Assembly: GCF_021390935.1 (NCBI RefSeq)
Contig: NZ_JAJPUI010000012.1
Location: 1-64,000, forward strand
DNA length: 64,000 nucleotides
Reading direction: 5' to 3'
Origin: Streptomyces sp. CC228A
GTDB lineage: Bacteria; Actinomycetota; Actinomycetes; Streptomycetales; Streptomycetaceae
Of the stretch, positions 18,249 through 26,561 are shown piece by piece. The stretch's first letter is position 1. Each line of letters starts with the position of its first letter. A model generated the notes under the pieces. The model had not been told where the DNA came from. It ran no database searches and saw only the letters and a program-made list of their open reading frames with translations. The translations under genes were made by a program, and so were the position numbers.

Positions 18249-18262
18249 GTGACCCAGGTCAC
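18249..18262. promoter_or_regulatory. candidate Crp site upstream of the AGCS gene
   Basis: GTGACCCAGGTCAC is a perfect palindrome that fits the streptomycete Crp consensus GTG-N6-GNCAC. It lies about 236 bp upstream of the symporter start. The 457-nt gap (18014-18470) otherwise shows no gene. Confidence 0.45.
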
Positions 18263-18315
18263 AACCCGCCGCTTGAAACCGGCCAGTAGCCGGAGAAGCG
18301 CAGGAGCGGTGATGC

Positions 18316-18329
18316 GATCGTTATGCGGA
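18316..18329. promoter_or_regulatory. shared 14-bp motif upstream of the AGCS gene
   Basis: GATCGTTATGCGGA, the partner of the motif at 16369-16382 (13 of 14 identical). About 300 bp upstream of the symporter start and 140 bp past the DUF2017 stop. Confidence 0.4.
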
Positions 18330-18470
18330 ATCCGTCGTCCGGCCAGCGGACGCGGGGCGCGGCCGCAACGGCCGGTAGGCGACGGTCCTGACCTGCGCCT
18401 CTTACGTTCCCCTTACGCATGGAAAAGGGTGCGCCAGACCGAGGAAATACAGGCCCCGGCGAGAGATCGT

Positions 18471-19070
18471 CTACGAAATCAGTGTATCGATGAGCGTTTC
18501 CTGAAGGATGCCAAGCCAGAGGTACGCCATCACCATCGGTTTACGGGGATCGCCGTCCGGCAGCCGGTACAGACCGCTGCCCTCGTCCTCGTCCGTGACG
18601 TCGAGGCGGGTGCCGATGGTGAGCCGGAGGTCGTTGAGCGCGCCGAGCCAGTGCCGGGACTCCTCGGCCGTGAGCTCCAGCCGGCCGCCCGCCCGGCCGT
18701 CGTGCACCAGCCCGTCCAGGCTGCGCACGACCGCGAGCGCGTCCTCGCGCTTGCGGGCCCGCAGGTCGTTCTCCGTGAAGCGGCGGAACTCGGCGGACGC
18801 GGCCCGCAGCTCCGGGTCCTCGTCGGCCGCCTCCGCGCCGGGCTTCCCGTACGCGTCAGGGAAGAGCCGCGCCAGCGCCGGGTCGGACGGCGGCTCGCTC
18901 GGGCCGTCCTGGAACAGCGCGGCGAGCGGGTCCTCGCCCTCGGCCGGTTCGTCGCCCGGGCCGATCAGCTCCAGCATCTGCACGGCGAGCGAACGGAGGA
19001 TGGACACCTCGACCTCGTCCAGGGACACGGCCGCGCCGCCGCCGGGCAGCGCCTCGAAGTTGCCGCTCAT
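18471..19070 (-). CDS. DUF2017 family protein
   Basis: A 199-residue cytosolic protein found next to clpS across actinobacteria (DUF2017). Conserved elements seen are VEVSILRSLAVQMLELI at the N-terminus, DPALARLFPDAY, RRFTENDLRARKREDALAVVRSLDG and a C-terminal MAYLWLGILQETLIDTL. Biochemical function is not known to me; the fixed pairing with ClpS suggests a role in N-end-rule or Clp proteolysis. Its ATG overlaps the clpS stop by 1 nt, so the two are coupled. Confidence 0.9.
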   Translation of the reverse strand: MSGNFEALPGGGAAVSLDEVEVSILRSLAVQMLELIGPGDEPAEGEDPLAALFQDGPSEPPSDPALARLFPDAYGKPGAEAADEDPELRAASAEFRRFTENDLRARKREDALAVVRSLDGLVHDGRAGGRLELTAEESRHWLGALNDLRLTIGTRLDVTDEDEGSGLYRLPDGDPRKPMVMAYLWLGILQETLIDTLIS

Positions 19071-19384
19071 CAGCCGCGGTCCTGGGAGAGCGTCGCCCAG
19101 AGCCCGTAGCCGTGCATCGCCTGCACGTCGCGCTCCATCTCCTCGCGGGTGCCGCTGGAGACCACGGCCCGGCCCTTGTGGTGCACGTCGAGCATCAGCT
19201 TGTGCGCCTTGTCCTTGGAGTAGCCGAAGTACGTCTGGAAGACGTAGGTCACGTAGCTCATGAGGTTGACCGGGTCGTTATGGACGATCGTCACCCACGG
19301 CACGTCGGGTTCGGCGACGGCGAAGCTCTCTTCCGCCGGTGCGGTGCGTTCGGTCTCAAGGGGAGCAACACTCACTCCGCCCAT
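19070..19384 (-). CDS. clpS: ATP-dependent Clp protease adaptor ClpS
   Basis: A 104-residue adaptor that hands N-degron substrates to ClpA/ClpC-ClpP. It has the binding-pocket core [20 protein letters not shown], then [16 protein letters not shown] and a C-terminal [10 protein letters not shown]. The N-terminal 35 residues are the flexible tail. ATG 19384 gives the length of S. coelicolor ClpS; a GTG four codons in is an alternative start. It is divergent from pncB across 97 bp. Confidence 0.92.
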   Translation of the reverse strand: MGGVSVAPLETERTAPAEESFAVAEPDVPWVTIVHNDPVNLMSYVTYVFQTYFGYSKDKAHKLMLDVHHKGRAVVSSGTREEMERDVQAMHGYGLWATLSQDRG

Positions 19385-19481
19385 GCTGCCACCCAGAGTG
19401 GGGGGCCGCACAAACGGGCTCCTCAGAGCGGGTGCGCCGAGAAATCGTCACTCTGACGAGTATTCGGGGTACGATCCCGCC

Positions 19482-20819
19482 ATGAACGCTGCGGACCTTG
19501 GGCTCGGGCTGCCGGTGGAGGTTCCCTCCACCGCCCTCTTCACCGACCAGTACGAGCTGACCATGCTCCAGTCCGCCCTGCGGGGCGGCACCGCCGACCG
19601 GCGCTCCGTCTTCGAGGTCTTCACCCGCCGCCTGCCCGAGGGGCGCCGCTACGGCGTGGTGGCCGGCACCGGGCGCGTCCTGGACGCGATCGAGAACTTC
19701 CGCTTCGACCCGGACGTCCTGGACTTCCTCCGGGAGCGGGACGTCGTGGACGAGGCGACGCTCGCCTGGCTGGCCGACTACCGCTTCGGCGGGGACGTCT
19801 GGGGCTACCCCGAGGGAGAGGTGTACTTCCCCGGCTCCCCGGTCCTGCGCGTGGAGGGGTCGTTCGCGGAGTGCGTGCTGCTGGAGACCGTGATCCTCTC
19901 CATCCTCAACCACGACTCGGCCATCGCGGCCGCCGCCTCCCGGATGGCCGCCGCCGCGGGCGGCCGCGGGCTGATCGAGATGGGCGCGCGGCGCACCCAC
20001 GAGCTGGCCGCGGTGGCGGCGGCGCGGGCCGCGTACGTGGGGGGCTTCGACTCCACGTCGGACCTGGCGGCCGGGTTCCGCTACGGCATCCCCACCGTGG
20101 GCACCTCCGCGCACGCCTTCATCCTGCTGCACGACACCGAGCGGGACGCCTTCCGGGTGCAGGTCGACGCACTGGGCCGGGGCACGACGCTGCTCGTCGA
20201 CACCTACGACGTGGCGGAGGCGGTGCGGACGGCCGTCGAGGTGGCCGGGCCGGGCCTCGGCGCGGTGCGGATCGACTCCGGCGACCTGCTGCTGGTCGCG
20301 CACCGGGTACGGCAGCAGCTCGACGCGCTCGGCGCGCGGGACACCCGGATCGTGGTCACCTCCGACCTGGACGAGTACGCCATCGCGTCGCTCGCGGCCG
20401 CGCCGGTGGACGCGTACGGGGTGGGCACGCAGCTGGTGACCGGCAGCGGCCACCCCACCTGCTCCATGGTGTACAAGCTGGTCGCCCGCGCGGAGTCGGC
20501 GGACCCGGCCGCGCCGCTGCGCCCGGTGGCGAAGAAGTCCCTCGGCGGCAAGGCGTCGACGGGCGGCCGCAAGTGGGCGGCGCGGCGGGTGGACGCCGAC
20601 GGCGTCGCCGAGGCGGAGGTCGTCGGGACGGGTCAGGTGCCGCCGCACCTGGCGGACCGGCAGGTGCAGGTGCGGCTCGTCAAGGCGGGCGAGGTGGTCG
20701 CGCGCGAGCCGCTGGCGGCGGCCCGCGACCGGCACGTGGCGGCCCGCGCGTCCCTGCCGCTGTCGGCCGTGCAGCTGTCCCGCGGTGAGCCGGTCCTGCC
20801 CACGGAGCTCGTCTCCTGA
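19482..20819 (+). CDS. pncB: nicotinate phosphoribosyltransferase
   Basis: A 445-residue enzyme that makes nicotinate mononucleotide from nicotinic acid and PRPP with ATP, entering NAD salvage. Seen: ALFTDQYELTMLQS, RRLPEGRRYGVVAG, IEMGARRTHE, the GTSAHAFILLHD histidine region, RIDSGDLLLVAHRVR and KKSLGGKASTGGRKWAARR. ATG 19482 is fixed by the motif and by TACGAT at 19470-19475, 6 nt upstream with no Shine-Dalgarno, so the mRNA is probably leaderless. The nicotinamidase gene 480 bp downstream supplies its substrate. Confidence 0.93.
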   Translation: MNAADLGLGLPVEVPSTALFTDQYELTMLQSALRGGTADRRSVFEVFTRRLPEGRRYGVVAGTGRVLDAIENFRFDPDVLDFLRERDVVDEATLAWLADYRFGGDVWGYPEGEVYFPGSPVLRVEGSFAECVLLETVILSILNHDSAIAAAASRMAAAAGGRGLIEMGARRTHELAAVAAARAAYVGGFDSTSDLAAGFRYGIPTVGTSAHAFILLHDTERDAFRVQVDALGRGTTLLVDTYDVAEAVRTAVEVAGPGLGAVRIDSGDLLLVAHRVRQQLDALGARDTRIVVTSDLDEYAIASLAAAPVDAYGVGTQLVTGSGHPTCSMVYKLVARAESADPAAPLRPVAKKSLGGKASTGGRKWAARRVDADGVAEAEVVGTGQVPPHLADRQVQVRLVKAGEVVAREPLAAARDRHVAARASLPLSAVQLSRGEPVLPTELVS

Positions 20820-21297
20820 CGGGCGCCGCATCACCCCGGCCGGGCCCCGCGGTCGCATACGGCGCCGCGAGGCCCGGGGCGAGGCCGCCCCGCGGCGACC
20901 GCGTGCGCGCCGCACCGGGCAGGCGCCCGCGGGCCCGGCAGCGGCGGGACGCACCGCGCGGGCCTGCCAGGCAACGGCGGCAGGCACCCGGCAGGCCGGC
21001 CCGGCGCTCCGCCGGGCCGCCGGCGGGCCCCGGACGGGGAGGCGCCTGGCGGTCGACCCGGGCGGGCCGTCCGGCAGGCCGCCACCGCCGTCCGGCAGTC
21101 CGCCACCGCCGGCGGGCAGCCGGCCGGGGCGGGCCGAGGGCGTGCGGGCGGGGCCCGCGCGCTGACCGGGGCCGCCGGTCCGCGCCGGTCTCCTGCGGGG
21201 TGCACTCCCGCCGGGGAGGGGAAGTCTCTACGCTCGAAACCAATCCCCCGTACGTCCGACAAGCCATCCACCGCTCCCCCACCGAAGGACAACCGCC
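20820..21297. other. 478-nt gap between pncB and pncA
   Basis: Extremely GC-rich sequence with imperfect CGGCAGGC-type repeats (about 20930-21120). Open frames exist in several phases but show no conserved motif and are arginine/proline/alanine-rich shadows. The last 70 nt (CTCGAAACCAATCCCCCG...) are less GC-rich and probably hold the pncA promoter. Confidence 0.5.
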
Positions 21298-21885
21298 ATG
21301 CACCGCGCATTGATCGTCGTCGACGTTCAGAACGACTTCTGCGAGGGCGGCAGCCTCGCGGTGGCGGGGGGCGCGGACGTCGCCGCCGCCATCACGGACC
21401 TCGTCGGCGAGACCGCCGGAGCCGTGTACCAGCACGTCGTCGCCACCCGCGACCACCACGTCGACCCGGGCGACCACTTCGCCGACCGGCCGGACTTCGT
21501 CCGCAGCTGGCCCCCGCACTGCGTGGCCGGCACGGAGGGCGTCGGCTTCCACCCGAACTTCGCGCCCGCCATCGCCTCCGGCGCCGTGGACGCCGTCTTC
21601 GACAAGGGCGCCTACGCCGCCGCGTACAGCGGCTTCGAGGGCACCGACGAGAACGGGGTGCCGCTGGCCGAGTGGCTGCGGGCCCACGGCGTGGAGGAGG
21701 TCGACGTGGTCGGCATCGCCACGGACCACTGCGTCCGCGCGACCGCCCTGGACGCCGCCGCCGAGGGGTTCCGCACGCAGGTGCTGCTGGACCTGACGGC
21801 GGGGGTCGCCGAGGAGACCACGCACAAGGCCCTGGAGGAGCTGCGGGCCGCCGGGGTGGAGCTCAGCGGCAAGCCGGTGGTGTGA
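21298..21885 (+). CDS. pncA: nicotinamidase (isochorismatase-like hydrolase)
   Basis: A 195-residue cysteine hydrolase that deamidates nicotinamide to nicotinate. The triad is visible: Asp in ALIVVDVQNDF, Lys in VFDKGAYAAAYSGF, and Cys in GIATDHCVRATALDA. Metal-binding DHHVDPGDHF is also present. Length fits PncA (about 190-210). With pncB it forms a two-step NAD salvage path. It is convergent, with 6 nt to spare, with the next small gene. Confidence 0.92.
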   Translation: MHRALIVVDVQNDFCEGGSLAVAGGADVAAAITDLVGETAGAVYQHVVATRDHHVDPGDHFADRPDFVRSWPPHCVAGTEGVGFHPNFAPAIASGAVDAVFDKGAYAAAYSGFEGTDENGVPLAEWLRAHGVEEVDVVGIATDHCVRATALDAAAEGFRTQVLLDLTAGVAEETTHKALEELRAAGVELSGKPVV

Positions 21886-21891
21886 GGCCGC

Positions 21892-22191
21892 TCAGGGCCG
21901 GAGCAGAGCCCCTATCGGGTGCCACAGCTCCAGGGCCCGGCTCGGCGTGGTGCGCCACAGCAGCCCCTCCGGGTGGTGGAGCACCGCGGTGACCTCGTCC
22001 GGCGTCGGCGGGTGGGTGTTGCCCCGCAGGTAGGCCCGCAGCCCGAGGTTGCGCAGCCGGGTCAGGGCGCGCGAGCGGTTCGCGGCGTGGACGAGTATCC
22101 GTACGGTGACGCCCTCGGCCGCCGGGCTGGGCAGGCTCAGGGCCACCACCACGCTGCCTCCAGGCAGCTTGCAGAAACCACCATCAGGCAC
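21892..22191 (-). CDS. conserved small protein, unknown function
   Basis: A 99-residue protein starting at GTG 22191. It begins PDGGFCKLPGGSVVVALSLPSPAAEGVTVRILVHAANRSRALTRLRN and ends LLWRTTPSRALELWHPIGALLRP. The composition is ordinary for a folded cytosolic protein, with no membrane helix. It looks like a Streptomyces-restricted conserved family (recollection, unchecked). Convergent with pncA; upstream lies the terminator of the protease gene. Confidence 0.72.
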   Translation of the reverse strand: MPDGGFCKLPGGSVVVALSLPSPAAEGVTVRILVHAANRSRALTRLRNLGLRAYLRGNTHPPTPDEVTAVLHHPEGLLWRTTPSRALELWHPIGALLRP

Positions 22192-22251
22192 GGTGATGCC
22201 TCCCCCGTTGAGATGCGTGTCAATAAGAGTCGGTCAGGTGCACCTAAACAC

Positions 22252-22287
22252 GATCGGCCGCCGCCCGCTAGAGGGCGACGGCCGATC
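22252..22287 (-). terminator. terminator after the M6 metalloprotease gene
   Basis: GATCGGCCGCCGCCC (22252-22266) and GGGCGACGGCCGATC (22273-22287) pair at 14 of 15 positions across 6 nt, 25 bp after the protease stop. It insulates the small gene at 22191. Confidence 0.78.
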
Positions 22288-22312
22288 ATGCGTTGACCTG
22301 CGGTGATGCGGT

Positions 22313-24754
22313 CTACTTGGTGGACGGGCCCACCTGGACGGTGATCGTCTGGCCGCTGCGCGGCTGCTTGACGATCGCGATCCGGGTGTTGGTGTCAGTT
22401 ACCTTGACGCTGGCCCGCGGGTTCTCCTCGGTCCAGTAGACGCCCTTGCGGTCGTCGAAGACCGGGACGCCCGCGTGGTTGCGGACGCGCTGCTTCACGC
22501 CCTCCTTGTGGAGGGTGAGGCCCTGGTAGCGGAAGTGGCTGAAGGTGGAGTCGTACGCCTGGATGCGGTTGCGCATCAGGGTGCCGTCCTTCCACTTCAG
22601 CGGCTCGGGGTTGGCGTCGATCGGGAGGATCAGGCCCTCACCGGGGTGGACGGCCGTGTTGTTGTCGTTCTGGGAGGTGTCCCACTTCCAGATCAGCAGA
22701 CCGGTCTGGTACGGGTAGTGCTCCACCCAGTCGTCCTTCGAGCCGATGAAGCCGAAGTTGTACGGGCCGACCTTGAGGGTCGCGTCGTACGAGACGTACT
22801 GGCGGTTCTCCGCGATGTAGTACTGGGCGTACTCGTCGGAGATCGCCTCGCCGATGCGGGAGAAGCCGTTGGCGGTCCAGCCGGCGGCCTCGGACTCGGC
22901 GTCGTCGGCGAAGAGCTCGGCGCCGTCCGCGGTGATCTTGATGTTGTCGGCCGCGAAGCCCTTCTCCGCCACGCCGCCGTCGGTCAGGTAGCGGAAGCGG
23001 AGGTCGACCTTCTTGCCGGCGTAGGCGTCGAGGCCGTAGACCAGCTTCTTGTGGCCCTCCGAGTGGCCGGTCAGCGCCGGGGCGCCGCTCGCGTCCTTGG
23101 TGATGGCGGCGCCGTCGGCGGTGCCGTCGAGGGCGTTCCAGGTCGCGCCGCCGTCCGCGGAGACCTCGGCGTACAGGTAGTCGTAGTCCGCCTCGATCTC
23201 CCACCAGCCGTCGAGCGACAGCTCGGCCGACGCCTTGCCCGTCAGGTCGACGGAGCGGGTGAGGGTGTTCTTCAGGTCGTCACCCATGTTGCTCCACCAC
23301 TGCATGGAGCCCTGGGCCGGCTTGACGATCGGGGTGGTGACGCGCTTCTTGGGCAGCTCGACGACCAGCGCCTGCGGGTTCTTGGTGTTGTACTCCGCGA
23401 CACCCAGCTTGTGCTTCGACTTGGTGCCGGCCTTGGCCTTCTCGTAGTTGAGCCAGCCCAGCTGCAGCTTGTCCCAGGCGGTCATGTCGCCCGGCATGTC
23501 CCCGATGGTGTCCTTGCCGGTGCCCAGCCAGGAGCCCGAGGACATCAGGGACCAGAAGCCCGTGGAGTTCTCCGCGCCCGGGGCGCCGGAGGTGTCGTAC
23601 AGGTCCGGCAGGCCGAGGTCGTGGCCGTACTCGTGGGCGAAGACGCCGAGGCCGCCGTTCTCCGGCTGGACGGTGTAGTCGCCGACCCAGATGCCGGTGT
23701 CGCCGATCTGGGCGCCGCCCGCCTTGTTGTGCTCGGGGCCCGTCTTGCCGACGCTGGTGCCGTACGCGTACCAGCGGTGCGCCCACACGGCGTCGCCGCC
23801 CTGGGCGCCGCCGCCGGCCGACTCGTCCTCGCCCGCGTGGACGATCTGGAAGTGGTCGATGTAGCCGTCGGGCTCGTTGAAGTCGCCGTCGCCGTCGAAG
23901 TCGTAGCGGTCCCACTTGTCGTACTGGGACAGGGCCGCCTTGATCTCCTCGGTGGACTTGCCCTCGGCCTTCTGCTGCTCGGCCCAGGCGTTCACACCGT
24001 CGCGGACGAGGTCCCACACGTTGGCGCAGTTGGACTGGCCGCAGTAGTTGGAGCCGTAACGGGCCTCGTTGTAGTCGACCTTGACCCAGTCGGTGACGGT
24101 GCCCTCGACGGAGTAGCGGCCGGAGGACTGGCGCTCGTAGTACGTCTTGAGCGAGTGCTTCTGGCGCCCCTGGGCGTCCTTGCCCTCGCCGAAGTACAGG
24201 TCCTGGAAGTGCTCCCGGCTGTAGTCCTCCTGCCAGGCCGTGGAGTTGTCCTTCGAGCGGTCCGGCTTCGCTATCTGGTTGTGCAGCGGGCCGGGCGTGC
24301 CGCCGTACTTCGGCTTCGGCTCGTCGGTGTCGTCGTCCTTGCGGTCGACCAGGGTCTCGTTGTCGACCTTGTCGCCGAACTCGACCAGGATGGTGAAGAT
24401 GCGGTCGGTCTTCTCCCGCGCCAGCTCGACGTACTTCTTGCTGTCGAGCTTGACGACCTGGGAGCCGCCGCGGCGCTGCACCGCGGACTCGCCGGACAGC
24501 ACCTGCTCCAGGGCGGCCTGGCGGGCCTTGGCCTGCTGCTCGCTGAACGGGCCCTTGAGGTCGTGGTCGACGTGGCCGGCCTTGCCGTGCGCGTGGCCCT
24601 CCTCGACCGCGCCCGGTGCCGGATCGTGCCGCTCGATGCCCGTGTCCGGGCGGTTGTCGGCCTGGGCCGTGGTGAAGGCTCCGGCGGTGGCGGCGGTCGC
24701 GGCCATGGCCACGAGCACCGCGGAGGCGCGGAACGCCCTTCGTGTGTTGGTCAC
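22313..24754 (-). CDS. secreted M6-family metalloprotease (immune inhibitor A-like)
   Basis: An 813-residue exoenzyme. A signal peptide (TNTRRAFRASAVLVAMAATAATAGAFTTAQA) is followed by a propeptide, the zinc catalytic motif HEYGHDLGLPDLYDT (about residue 375) of M6 peptidases, and C-terminal beta domains with VKVTDTNTRIAIVKQ near the end. It contains calcium-like DFDGDGDFNEPDGYID. GTG 24754 is chosen for GAGGAAACAAACAA upstream and the signal peptide; the longer ATG frame start (24832) would bury it. In S. coelicolor the orthologous position (SCO2920 by recollection) holds a secreted protease. Degrades extracellular protein. Confidence 0.92.
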   Translation of the reverse strand: MTNTRRAFRASAVLVAMAATAATAGAFTTAQADNRPDTGIERHDPAPGAVEEGHAHGKAGHVDHDLKGPFSEQQAKARQAALEQVLSGESAVQRRGGSQVVKLDSKKYVELAREKTDRIFTILVEFGDKVDNETLVDRKDDDTDEPKPKYGGTPGPLHNQIAKPDRSKDNSTAWQEDYSREHFQDLYFGEGKDAQGRQKHSLKTYYERQSSGRYSVEGTVTDWVKVDYNEARYGSNYCGQSNCANVWDLVRDGVNAWAEQQKAEGKSTEEIKAALSQYDKWDRYDFDGDGDFNEPDGYIDHFQIVHAGEDESAGGGAQGGDAVWAHRWYAYGTSVGKTGPEHNKAGGAQIGDTGIWVGDYTVQPENGGLGVFAHEYGHDLGLPDLYDTSGAPGAENSTGFWSLMSSGSWLGTGKDTIGDMPGDMTAWDKLQLGWLNYEKAKAGTKSKHKLGVAEYNTKNPQALVVELPKKRVTTPIVKPAQGSMQWWSNMGDDLKNTLTRSVDLTGKASAELSLDGWWEIEADYDYLYAEVSADGGATWNALDGTADGAAITKDASGAPALTGHSEGHKKLVYGLDAYAGKKVDLRFRYLTDGGVAEKGFAADNIKITADGAELFADDAESEAAGWTANGFSRIGEAISDEYAQYYIAENRQYVSYDATLKVGPYNFGFIGSKDDWVEHYPYQTGLLIWKWDTSQNDNNTAVHPGEGLILPIDANPEPLKWKDGTLMRNRIQAYDSTFSHFRYQGLTLHKEGVKQRVRNHAGVPVFDDRKGVYWTEENPRASVKVTDTNTRIAIVKQPRSGQTITVQVGPSTK

Positions 24755-25190
24755 TTGTTTGTTTCCTCCCCTGCGCACCGCAGCCGCGGATGGGGGGTCA
24801 CGTGATAATCCGCGTGCGGTCGCGCGCCACAAGTGACGACATTCGACCGGACGCGCGCCAGAAAAGATAGTCTTGACTTGGACAGGCCAACTACCCTATG
24901 TGGACACGCCAATCCGCATACCGGACAGGGGAGTCGGGGGCGCACGAGGGGCGCACGAGGGGCCGGCAAGGGTTCGGGGAAGGGTGCCGCGAGGGTGGGC
25001 GGACGGAACCCCGCACGCCTTCCGCCCGTCCCGGCACGACGCTTCCGCGCCCCGGAATGCGCCCCCGTGCGTCCGTACGGTGGGTCAGGTCACGCTTACC
25101 GCCCGTTCCTCGGGGGCATCGAGCGGCGTAGAGTCGCCCACCAGTGCGACCGCGTTGCGAGACTCCACCACCCGAGGACGGAAATCCGCC
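24755..25190. other. 436-nt gap between protease and small membrane protein genes
   Basis: Contains the divergent promoters. The first 140 nt downstream of the protease start are the least GC-rich (CAAGTGACGACATTC, GATAGTCTTGACTTGG). I see no gene; frames here are proline/arginine-rich shadows. Confidence 0.5.
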
Positions 25191-25538
25191 ATGTCGCGTC
25201 CGACCGCCGCACCTCTCGCCTACGGTTCGGCCACCGTCGTCAGCACGACCGTCGCCCTGATCCTCCTCCTGCGGCCCGCGCCCGGCCCGGGTGTCGCGCT
25301 CATCGGAACGGCCGCCCTGCTGCTCGGCGTCCTGGTCGCGCTGGCGGTCCAGGCACGCCGGGCGCGGACGGCGGGCACCGGGCCGGCACCCGCAGGTCCT
25401 GAGCCCGCCGGCACCGGCCCGGCTGCCGGCCGTCCCGGGCGCGGCCGCCCCGGGCCCGCCGAGGCGGCCGCCCACCGCCCCGCGCCGGTCCGCCGCCGCG
25501 ACCCGGCGCCGCTGGGCGGGCCGTCACCGCGCCGCTGA
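25191..25538 (+). CDS. small two-helix membrane protein, unknown
   Basis: A 115-residue protein with GAGGACGG 10 nt before ATG 25191. Two adjacent hydrophobic helices (AYGSATVVSTTVALILLL and GVALIGTAALLLGVLVALAV) are followed by a 60-residue proline/alanine/arginine-rich tail, probably cytoplasmic. No known domain. It is convergent with the RDD gene and overlaps its 3' end by 15 nt, so the tail may be longer or shorter than the true protein if the sequence has an indel here. Confidence 0.6.
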   Translation: MSRPTAAPLAYGSATVVSTTVALILLLRPAPGPGVALIGTAALLLGVLVALAVQARRARTAGTGPAPAGPEPAGTGPAAGRPGRGRPGPAEAAAHRPAPVRRRDPAPLGGPSPRR

Positions 25539-26284
25539 CACCACCACGGTCTTCGCGGCCTTGTCGTGCAGGCCCTGCTTGTAGGGCTTGTCGAAGATGA
25601 TCATGATGAGCAGCAGCAGCGGCCACAGGCAGGCGCAGCAGATCAGCGCCGGCAACCACAGCACCAGGGCGCGGATCAGCGCGGCGCTCACCGGGGGGAC
25701 GCTGCCGTCGTTCAGCATCGCCACCCGCATGCCCATCAGCCGCTTGCCGACCGTCTGGCCGTTCTGCTTCGCCGTCATGTAGGTGTCGTAGCCCACGTAC
25801 GCCGCGATGGAGATGAGCTGGAACGCCCACTGACCGCCGTCGTTGTTCGCCGCCCACACGTCGCTGAGGTCGGCGTTGTCGTCGCCCACCCGGGCGTACA
25901 CCCCGAACGGGATCCCGAGCACGGCGAGCGGGACGAAGATCAGCAGCCAGTCGAGGAAGCGGGCCAGGACCCGCTTGCCCGTGTCGCCGAGCGGCGGCAT
26001 CCCGGCGAGCGGGTCGCTGCCGCCGTACCCGTACGGGCCGCCCCCCGGAGGGCCGCCGTACGGTCCGCCACCGGAGCCACCGTCGTACGGGCCGCCGCCG
26101 TAGGGGCCCGCGCCTCCCGTGCCACCGCCGTACGGGCCGCCCGGCGGCGGGCCGTAGGGGCCCTCCCCGCCCGGCGGCGGGGGCGGGGGCGGGGTGTGCC
26201 GCCGCCGCCCGGTGACTCGGGCGGCGGCTTGCGGAGCGGGTCGTCGTCGGGGTTCTGATCGGGCCTCGGCGGTTCGTTGCTCAT
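25524..26284 (-). CDS. RDD-family membrane protein 1 (apparent frameshift in N-terminal linker)
   Basis: RDD domain with three to four helices: GKRVLARFLDWLLIFVPLAVLG (R-x3-D), NGQTVGKRLMGMRVAML, ALVLWLPALICCACLWPLLLLIMIIF and the ending HDKAAKTVVV. It is preceded by a glycine/proline/tyrosine-rich linker (GPYGGGPYD repeats). The natural start SNEPPRPDQNPDDDPLRKPPPESPGGGG (ATG 26284) is in another phase. Adding one C to the C4 run at 26191-26194 joins the two as TPPPPPPPGGEG. I give the joined extent. RDD proteins may be ion or solute transporters; the role is unclear. Adjacent to a paralogue. Confidence 0.78.
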
Positions 26285-26561
26285 GGGGGCAGTGCATCGT
26301 GCGCCGCCGACGCCCGCATCCGTTCACGTGCCGTTCGGGGGAAGCGGGCCTCCCCGCGCGGCCGCGGGCGCGGGGAGCCGGCGCCCCGCCCTCGGCACGG
26401 GCGGGCCTGCGGGCGGGACCTGCGTGCGCGGCGCCCGGTACGCGGCACTCCGGGCGGGCCGAGGGCGCGGCGCCCGGTACGCGGGGCTCCGCTCACGGCC
26501 CTTCGCGGCGGGGCCGGCTGGTGCGCGCCCCGCGCGTGCGCGTCCGGTCCGCGCGGGCCTC

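Noticed and set aside
18053-18262. 69-aa minus frame upstream of the AGCS gene
   Set aside because: Its start falls on the Crp-like palindrome; composition and length give no coding support.
20831-21310. 159-aa minus frame and 126-aa plus frame in the pncB-pncA gap
   Set aside because: Repetitive Ala/Arg/Pro composition and no Shine-Dalgarno; codon phase bias consistent with non-coding high-GC DNA.
22475-24805. 776-aa plus-strand frame
   Set aside because: Antisense to the M6 protease; valine/leucine-rich with no conserved domain.
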